From assembly GCA_019637875.1 (NCBI GenBank), contig JAHBUW010000001.1, forward strand, positions 310,001 through 374,000: a DNA stretch of 64,000 nt. The letters run 5' to 3'. The notes under the pieces were generated by a model. That model had not been told where the DNA came from. It made no database searches and saw nothing but the letters and a program-made list of their open reading frames with translations. This stretch comes from Pseudobdellovibrionaceae bacterium (GTDB lineage Bacteria; Bdellovibrionota; Bdellovibrionia; Bdellovibrionales; Bdellovibrionaceae). How positions within the stretch are numbered: the first letter of the stretch is position 1; each line of letters opens with the position of its first letter. This document shows positions 59,403-64,000 of the stretch, piece by piece. A program made the translations under genes and the position numbers.

Positions 59403-61289
59403 TTAACGGATCGAAATCGTTTTACCTTGCCAGAGCGGGATGCGTCCCGCCTTCGGCGCTTGACGGAAAACTTCCAACGAGACGGTGACCGAGTCACCGC
59501 TGGCGAAGTGCTCCAGCAGATTGGCGTCGCTGACGCCGAGCTCACGGAAGGTCAGACGGTAGTTACCGTCCGCGCCCAGCGCGAGATCGTTTCGATCGAA
59601 GCTCCGGTCCTGCATGTAGGCGGTTTTGCCGCCGCTTTTCCGCGAAGTCGAAATCTTGTAAGTCGTCTGCACGTCGGGGTGCGCGGGCGCCAGATCCTGG
59701 AACACCAGGGTCGCGGCGTCTTGGCTGCCTTCGATGTCGACGATTTTGATTTTCGAATTGTCCTTTTGCACATTCAGATCAAGGACGCCCGTGTAGACGG
59801 TCTGCACTTGGAAGTCCGTGGAGCCGCCCGCGATGACGATTCCCTGGCGGTTCACATCGAGCAGCACTTGCAGCTTCTTTTCTGCCGGGAGCAGCACGGG
59901 GAGTTGGATCTGCACCCAACCCGCCGCAAGGTTCGCCGCGGAGCTTTGCACTTGCGTCAGGATCTGGTCGGCGTCGTCGAGCACCGTCACGCGGTAGTTC
60001 GTGACGACGCGGTTCTTGCGACCGTTGTCCTGGAAGCGCACCGACGAGGGCGCGTTTCCGGGAACTTGCAGTTGCAAACCTTGGATCGTGACGGAACCCA
60101 GGTCGCCGGGCGTGTACTTCGGCGTCAGTCCCAGCTCAATGACGATCAGACCGGGAGTCACGTCTTGACGGAGAACTTGGTATCCATAGACGGAATCCAG
60201 AATCTGCAGGTTCACTTGCGGCGCTTGCTCCGATCCGGTCAGCGTCAACTGAATGCTCTCGCGTTCGCCGGCATTCAATGTCGCTTGCGCCGGGAAGATC
60301 ACGGTCACCGGTTGCGTCCATTGATGATCGAAGACCTCGCGGGTTTTGGTCACGCAGCAACGGGTTTCGGTGCGGTACTTCGTGACGGTGCGGGTGCGCT
60401 GCTCACGACGGTAACGGGTTTCCTCGCGGTACTTCGTGACGGGGCGAGTTTTGCGCACGCTCTCGTAGCCGCATTTTTCGCGCGACACGGGCACTTGATG
60501 ACACTTCTCGACCTGACGGCAATCGCGGCCACCGGGTTCGGTATGACAAACGCGGCGCGGGCGGCAGTCGGGGCGGTCGGGACGACCCGGGCGATCAGGA
60601 CGGTCGGGGCGGTCAGGGCGATCGGGACGACCCGGGCGATCGGGACGGTCAGGGCGATCGGGACGACCCGGGCGATCGGGACGGTCAGGGCGATCGGGAC
60701 GACCCGGGCGGTCGGGGCGATCCGGACGATTCGGGCGATCTTCGCGGCCCGGGCGGTCTTCGCGACCGGGACGGCCGGGCCGACCGGGGCGCAGTTCTTC
60801 GCGGTTGTCGGCGTTGACGATTCCGCCTTGGACCAAGAAGGCGATCCCGCCTTCGACATCCGAGTCGGCCATGGCGCCAAGTTCGATGTGGCCGCGGCAG
60901 TCGTTCACGATTTCGCAGCGTTCACGGCCGGGACGATTCGTGCACTCGGTTTCGGTGCGGCATTCGCGGCGATAATCGGTCTCGCGACGGCAGCGATACT
61001 CTTGCTCCCAATAGTCTTCGTAGTCGGTGTAAGGAACGTGTTCGGTGTACGGGACGTTCTCGAAATAGGTTTCCGTGGTTTGATAAGGAACCTGCTCGGT
61101 GTACTCCGCTTGATAGCTTTCCGTCCGGTAGATGTTTTTTGCGAGCGTGGTTTTCAATTCGGCGAGGCCCGCCTCCCGAATCAAAGTCTGCTGCGGCCCA
61201 TCGACGGGTGCGGACAGAACCGGGTTGGCGAACGAACTTGCCGAGTAAGCCAGCAAGAGCGCGTGTGTCATGAAAGTACGAAAGGCCAT
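59403..61289 (-). CDS. Secreted repeat protein with Arg-Pro-Asp low-complexity tract
   Basis: 628 residues from ATG 61289 (AAGGGGAG upstream). Signal peptide ending SSFAN. Then a tyrosine-rich part with VPY repeats (EQVPYQ, ENVPYT, EHVPYT) and paired cysteines. Next is a low-complexity tract of RPD and RPG triplets (about 168-245). A second cysteine/arginine-rich part follows (VTKYREETRYRREQR), and a C-terminal half of strand-rich Ig-like domains. Eleven or more cysteines suggest disulfide cross-linking. Function unknown; a surface or matrix protein is likely. Confidence 0.82.
   Translation of the reverse strand: MAFRTFMTHALLLAYSASSFANPVLSAPVDGPQQTLIREAGLAELKTTLAKNIYRTESYQAEYTEQVPYQTTETYFENVPYTEHVPYTDYEDYWEQEYRCRRETDYRRECRTETECTNRPGRERCEIVNDCRGHIELGAMADSDVEGGIAFLVQGGIVNADNREELRPGRPGRPGREDRPGREDRPNRPDRPDRPGRPDRPDRPDRPGRPDRPDRPDRPGRPDRPDRPDRPDRPGRPDRPDCRPRRVCHTEPGGRDCRQVEKCHQVPVSREKCGYESVRKTRPVTKYREETRYRREQRTRTVTKYRTETRCCVTKTREVFDHQWTQPVTVIFPAQATLNAGERESIQLTLTGSEQAPQVNLQILDSVYGYQVLRQDVTPGLIVIELGLTPKYTPGDLGSVTIQGLQLQVPGNAPSSVRFQDNGRKNRVVTNYRVTVLDDADQILTQVQSSAANLAAGWVQIQLPVLLPAEKKLQVLLDVNRQGIVIAGGSTDFQVQTVYTGVLDLNVQKDNSKIKIVDIEGSQDAATLVFQDLAPAHPDVQTTYKISTSRKSGGKTAYMQDRSFDRNDLALGADGNYRLTFRELGVSDANLLEHFASGDSVTVSLEVFRQAPKAGRIPLWQGKTISIR
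60575..60735. repeat. In-frame 36-bp minisatellite encoding RPDRPDRPDRPG
   Basis: Two exact 36-bp copies (60619-60654 and 60655-60690) starting CGATCGGGACGACCCGGG, a third exact for 20 bp (to 60710), and diverged copies on both sides. The period is a multiple of 3, so copy-number change keeps the frame. Confidence 0.85.
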
Positions 61290-61396
61290 TTTGACTCCCC
61301 TTGTGTGGTGACGTGCTCCAATGAGCAAGGCTTATGCCTTCCATCACGGGGTCAAAAGGAGTCTGAATTCACGAAACACGAAACATTCGAAACGCA

Positions 61397-62569
61397 TTAG
61401 CGGCGAAAGTTCAGGATCGACTGCACGGCGATCCCGGCGACGAGGCCCCAGAAGGCCGAACCGACACCGAAGAGCGTGAGCCCCGACGCGGTGACGGCGA
61501 AGGCGACGAAAGCCGATTCACGGTATTCGTCGCGCGCGAGCGTCGCGTGCAGTGAGGCGGCGACGGTTCCTAAGAGCGCCAGCCCCGTGATCGCCAGCAC
61601 CATGTCGCGCGGGAAGGCCGCGAAGAGCGAGGTGATCACTCCCGCGAACAAACCCAAGAAAATATAGAGGACGCCCGAAACGACACCCGCCATGTACCGA
61701 CGTTCGCGATCGGGATGGGCTTCGGGACTCATCCCGATGGCCGCGGTGATCGCCGCCAAATTCAAAGAGAATCCGCCGAACGGCGCGATGATCAGGTTTC
61801 CCAATCCCGACCAAGTCAGAATGGGTGAAACCGGAGTCTGGTACCCGAACGTCCGCATCGTGGTCACGCCGGTCAGATTTTGCGAAGCCATGGTCACGAT
61901 GAAAAGCGGCGCGCCCAGATTCAAAATCGCGCGCCACGTGAACTCCGGAGCGACGAACGAAAATTCGGTCGCGGTGAGACGGAACTCGTCGAGCTGCAGA
62001 AGATCGAGTGAAAGTCCGAGCAGGACCGCCACCACGAGAACGCCCAGCATGCTGACGCGCGGGAAGAAACGTTTGCCGATGACGTAGGTCACGAACATCG
62101 CGCCGATCAAGTAGGGTTGGGATTTCATCGCCGCGAAAGTCTCGAGTGCGAAGTGCAAAAGAACGCCGGCCAGTAGCGCCGAGGCGAGTGGTACGGGAAT
62201 CCGGTTCATGATGCGATCGAAGATGCCGGTGACTCCCGTCAGCAAGATCAAAAGGCTCGAGACCATGAAGGCGCCGACCGCTTCATTCAGTGAAAGCCCT
62301 TCCATTCCGGTGACGATCATCGCGGCGCCGGCGGTGGACCAGGCGATCAGGACGGGGGCGCGGTACCACAAACTCAAGCCCAGCGATAAAACGCCGACCG
62401 CAAGCGCGAGGCTTCCCAACCAACTTCCCGCTTGGGCCGTCGTCGCGCCCGCGCTGATCGCGGCCTGATAGACGAGGACCGCAGAGCTCGTCACGCCGAC
62501 CAGGGTGATCAACAGTCCGGCAACCACCGATTGCAAAGAGAAGTCTTGAAGCCATCGTTTCAGAATCAT
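61397..62569 (-). CDS. benE: BenE-family benzoate/H+ symporter
   Basis: 390 residues, about 11-12 membrane helices. Typical BenE features: N-terminal SLQSVVAGLLITLVGVTSS, the central MASQNLTGVTTMRTFGYQTP, and GGFSLNLAAITAAIGMSPEAHPD. Proton-coupled uptake of benzoate or related aromatic acids; no benzoate catabolic genes are in the window, so the true substrate may differ. Divergent from the AbgT-family gene, 106 bp apart. Confidence 0.9.
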   Translation of the reverse strand: MILKRWLQDFSLQSVVAGLLITLVGVTSSAVLVYQAAISAGATTAQAGSWLGSLALAVGVLSLGLSLWYRAPVLIAWSTAGAAMIVTGMEGLSLNEAVGAFMVSSLLILLTGVTGIFDRIMNRIPVPLASALLAGVLLHFALETFAAMKSQPYLIGAMFVTYVIGKRFFPRVSMLGVLVVAVLLGLSLDLLQLDEFRLTATEFSFVAPEFTWRAILNLGAPLFIVTMASQNLTGVTTMRTFGYQTPVSPILTWSGLGNLIIAPFGGFSLNLAAITAAIGMSPEAHPDRERRYMAGVVSGVLYIFLGLFAGVITSLFAAFPRDMVLAITGLALLGTVAASLHATLARDEYRESAFVAFAVTASGLTLFGVGSAFWGLVAGIAVQSILNFRR

Positions 62570-62675
62570 TGCGATGGATTGTCCTCTTCCCCGTGTGAAG
62601 GGTCAATGAAGCCGCGTGCGCCCTTGATTCCGTCACGGAAACGCGGTCGACTGCGGCTTAATAAGGAGACGATCG

Positions 62676-64000
62676 ATGAAGCGATTGCAAAACATCCTGG
62701 CGCGGGTGGAACGCGCCGGAAACGCCCTTCCCCATCCGGCCATCCTGTTTCTGATCCTTTCGGGGGCGGTCATCGTCATGAGCGGCATCGTGAAGTGGTT
62801 CGCGATCGAGGCCGTGCATCCCGTCACCAAAGAGGCCATCGTCGCGACGAATCTGCTTTCGCTGGGCGGCCTTCATTTTCTGCTGACCGATCTCGTGAAG
62901 AACTTCACCGGCTTCGCGCCGCTGGGCTCGGTCCTGGTCGCGATGCTGGGTTTCGCCATCGCGGAAAAGTCGGGACTGCTCGCGACGCTCCTTCGCTGGA
63001 TGGTGATGAAGGCGGGGCGCAAACTTTTGGTCCCCGCCATTTTGATCGCGGGGATCGTCTCGCATACGGCGGCGGATCTGGGGTACGTGCTTCTGATTCC
63101 GCTGGCGGCGTTGAGCTTTCATGCGGCGGGGATGCATCCGCTCGCGGGTTTGGCGGTGGGTTTTGCGGGCGTCTCGGGGGGCTTTGCGGCGAACTTTCTT
63201 TTGGGCGCCATCGATCCGCTACTCGCGGGGTTGAGCCAAGAGGGCGCGCGCATCCTGGATCCGAACTATACGGTGTCACCGGTTTCGAACTACTACTTCT
63301 TCGCGGCGTCGAGCGTTTTGATCGTCGGGGTGGGAACCCTGATCGCCAATCGCATCACGATTCCTTTTCTGGGAAAATACGGCGGTGAGGCACCGGCTCC
63401 CGTACAGGCCCTCACGTCCCCAGAGAGAAAAGGCTTGATGGCGGCGGGAGTGACCAGTCTGATCCTGCTTGCGATTTTACTTCTGGGCCTCGTTCCCGAG
63501 AGCGGATTTTTGCGCGATCCCGCTTCGGGCAGCGTGATCTCGTCCCCGGCGATGAAGGGCATTGTCGCGATCATCTTTATCTTCGGATCGTTGACGGGCC
63601 TTGCGTACGGTTGGGCGGCGGGCACGATGCGCGGCTCGAATCAGGTCGTCGGCGCGCTCCAGGACGCCATGGTCACGATGGCTCCCTATTTGGTCCTCGT
63701 GTTCTTCGCGGCGCAGTTCATCGCGCTGTTCGCGGCATCCAATGTCGGCTTGATCTTCGCGGTTCACGGTTCGGACGCGCTGAAGGCGCTGAATATCGGC
63801 CCGGTGCCGCTGATGATCGGTTTCATTCTGTTCACCTGTTTGCTCGATCTTTTTGTCGGTAGTGCTTCTGCGAAGTGGGCGATGATGGCGCCGGTGTTCG
63901 TGCCGATGTTCATGTTGTTGGGAATTTCCCCCGAACTTTCGCAAGCCTCCTACCGGGTCGCCGACTCCGTGGTGAATATCATTTCGCCGTTGATGCCCTA
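62676..64000 (+). CDS. AbgT-family transporter (3' truncated by window end)
   Basis: 441 residues read, frame open at the end of the window. AATAAGGAGACGATCG places the ATG at 62676. About ten membrane helices seen. Family signatures: VERAGNALPHPAILF at the N-terminus, SHTAADLGYVLLIPLAA, GGFAANFLLGAIDPLLAGL, and SASAKWAMMAPVFVPMFMLLG. AbgT proteins import p-aminobenzoyl-glutamate or export sulfonamides. The link to folate/chorismate chemistry here may be coincidental. Confidence 0.92.
   Translation, partial: MKRLQNILARVERAGNALPHPAILFLILSGAVIVMSGIVKWFAIEAVHPVTKEAIVATNLLSLGGLHFLLTDLVKNFTGFAPLGSVLVAMLGFAIAEKSGLLATLLRWMVMKAGRKLLVPAILIAGIVSHTAADLGYVLLIPLAALSFHAAGMHPLAGLAVGFAGVSGGFAANFLLGAIDPLLAGLSQEGARILDPNYTVSPVSNYYFFAASSVLIVGVGTLIANRITIPFLGKYGGEAPAPVQALTSPERKGLMAAGVTSLILLAILLLGLVPESGFLRDPASGSVISSPAMKGIVAIIFIFGSLTGLAYGWAAGTMRGSNQVVGALQDAMVTMAPYLVLVFFAAQFIALFAASNVGLIFAVHGSDALKALNIGPVPLMIGFILFTCLLDLFVGSASAKWAMMAPVFVPMFMLLGISPELSQASYRVADSVVNIISPLMP

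Noticed and set aside
60575-60735. CRISPR-like array
   Set aside because: The 36-bp units are contiguous with no unique spacers and encode an in-frame protein repeat.
59427-61400. 657-codon plus-strand frame opposite the RPD repeat protein
   Set aside because: Alanine/glycine/arginine-rich shadow without a ribosome site; the minus frame has a signal peptide and a strong site.

Overview
The window is a gene-dense bacterial chromosome segment, about 60 percent GC by eye, with short gaps, many ATGA/TGATG start-stop overlaps and both strands used freely. The gene content suggests a Gram-negative, menaquinone-using bacterium of the Bdellovibrionota type. It has many secreted and lipoprotein hydrolases, c-di-GMP proteins (GGDEF, PilZ), a pseudoazurin and a menaquinone pathway. 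The taxonomic call is inference from gene content and style, not from a marker RNA. I saw no rRNA, tRNA, CRISPR array, insertion sequence or prophage.

Layout. 1-3.2 kb (minus): the 5' part of speA, then leuS. 3.2-7.5 kb: a PleD-like GGDEF regulator whose phosphoacceptor Asp is Glu, a palindromic GGTACC repeat, trmB, a 2Fe-2S ferredoxin, trxB, a receiver protein and a PilZ protein. 7.7-10.3 kb: a small membrane protein, an M14 murein-peptide amidase-like enzyme, a secreted protein-glutaminase-like enzyme and a small HPF-like protein. 10.5-16.2 kb: ung followed by a tightly overlapping shikimate operon aroB-aroA-aroK/D/E-aroC. One 580-residue polypeptide in it carries shikimate kinase, type I dehydroquinase and shikimate dehydrogenase. 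The order B-A-K-D-E equals the domain order of the eukaryotic AROM protein. 16.3-19.1 kb: a PQQ-dehydrogenase-like cytochrome lipoprotein and a lysophospholipase-like hydrolase. 19.1-24.3 kb: menG and a DAHP synthase (minus), facing menF-menD-menH (plus). This region therefore has the first step of the shikimate pathway, all later steps to chorismate, and several chorismate-to-menaquinone steps.

24.3-29 kb holds small secreted proteins, a Spy-like/ECF sigma/anti-sigma-like operon ending in a very long foldback repeat, a trypsin-like lipoprotein, and a 358-bp non-coding stretch with five successive hairpins (candidate structured RNA). 29-41 kb: proline iminopeptidase, transketolase, an LVIVD-type propeller protein, a membrane protein, an RGG-rich small protein, poly(A) polymerase divergent from an alpha/beta hydrolase, an RGG-tailed DEAD-box helicase and pseudoazurin. 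41-49 kb: a 1068-residue subtilase lipoprotein, a Crp/Fnr regulator, an outer-membrane barrel, a TolB-like lipoprotein, mutY, and speB (which, with speA, gives arginine to putrescine). 49-57 kb: a DUF2007-like protein, an NtrC-type regulator with an atypical NtrB-type kinase, a HAD phosphatase, and glmU-glmS for UDP-GlcNAc. 57-64 kb: a lipoprotein, an apparently leaderless dinB, a secreted protein with an RPDRPDRPDRPG minisatellite, a BenE-type transporter and the start of an AbgT-family transporter.

A recurring theme outside the genes is short GC-rich inverted repeats that begin directly at TAG stop codons (after the GGDEF gene, aroC, the PQQ lipoprotein, the hydrolase, the ECF operon, the subtilase and glmS). 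One 16-bp core recurs at 18.2 and 44.2 kb.
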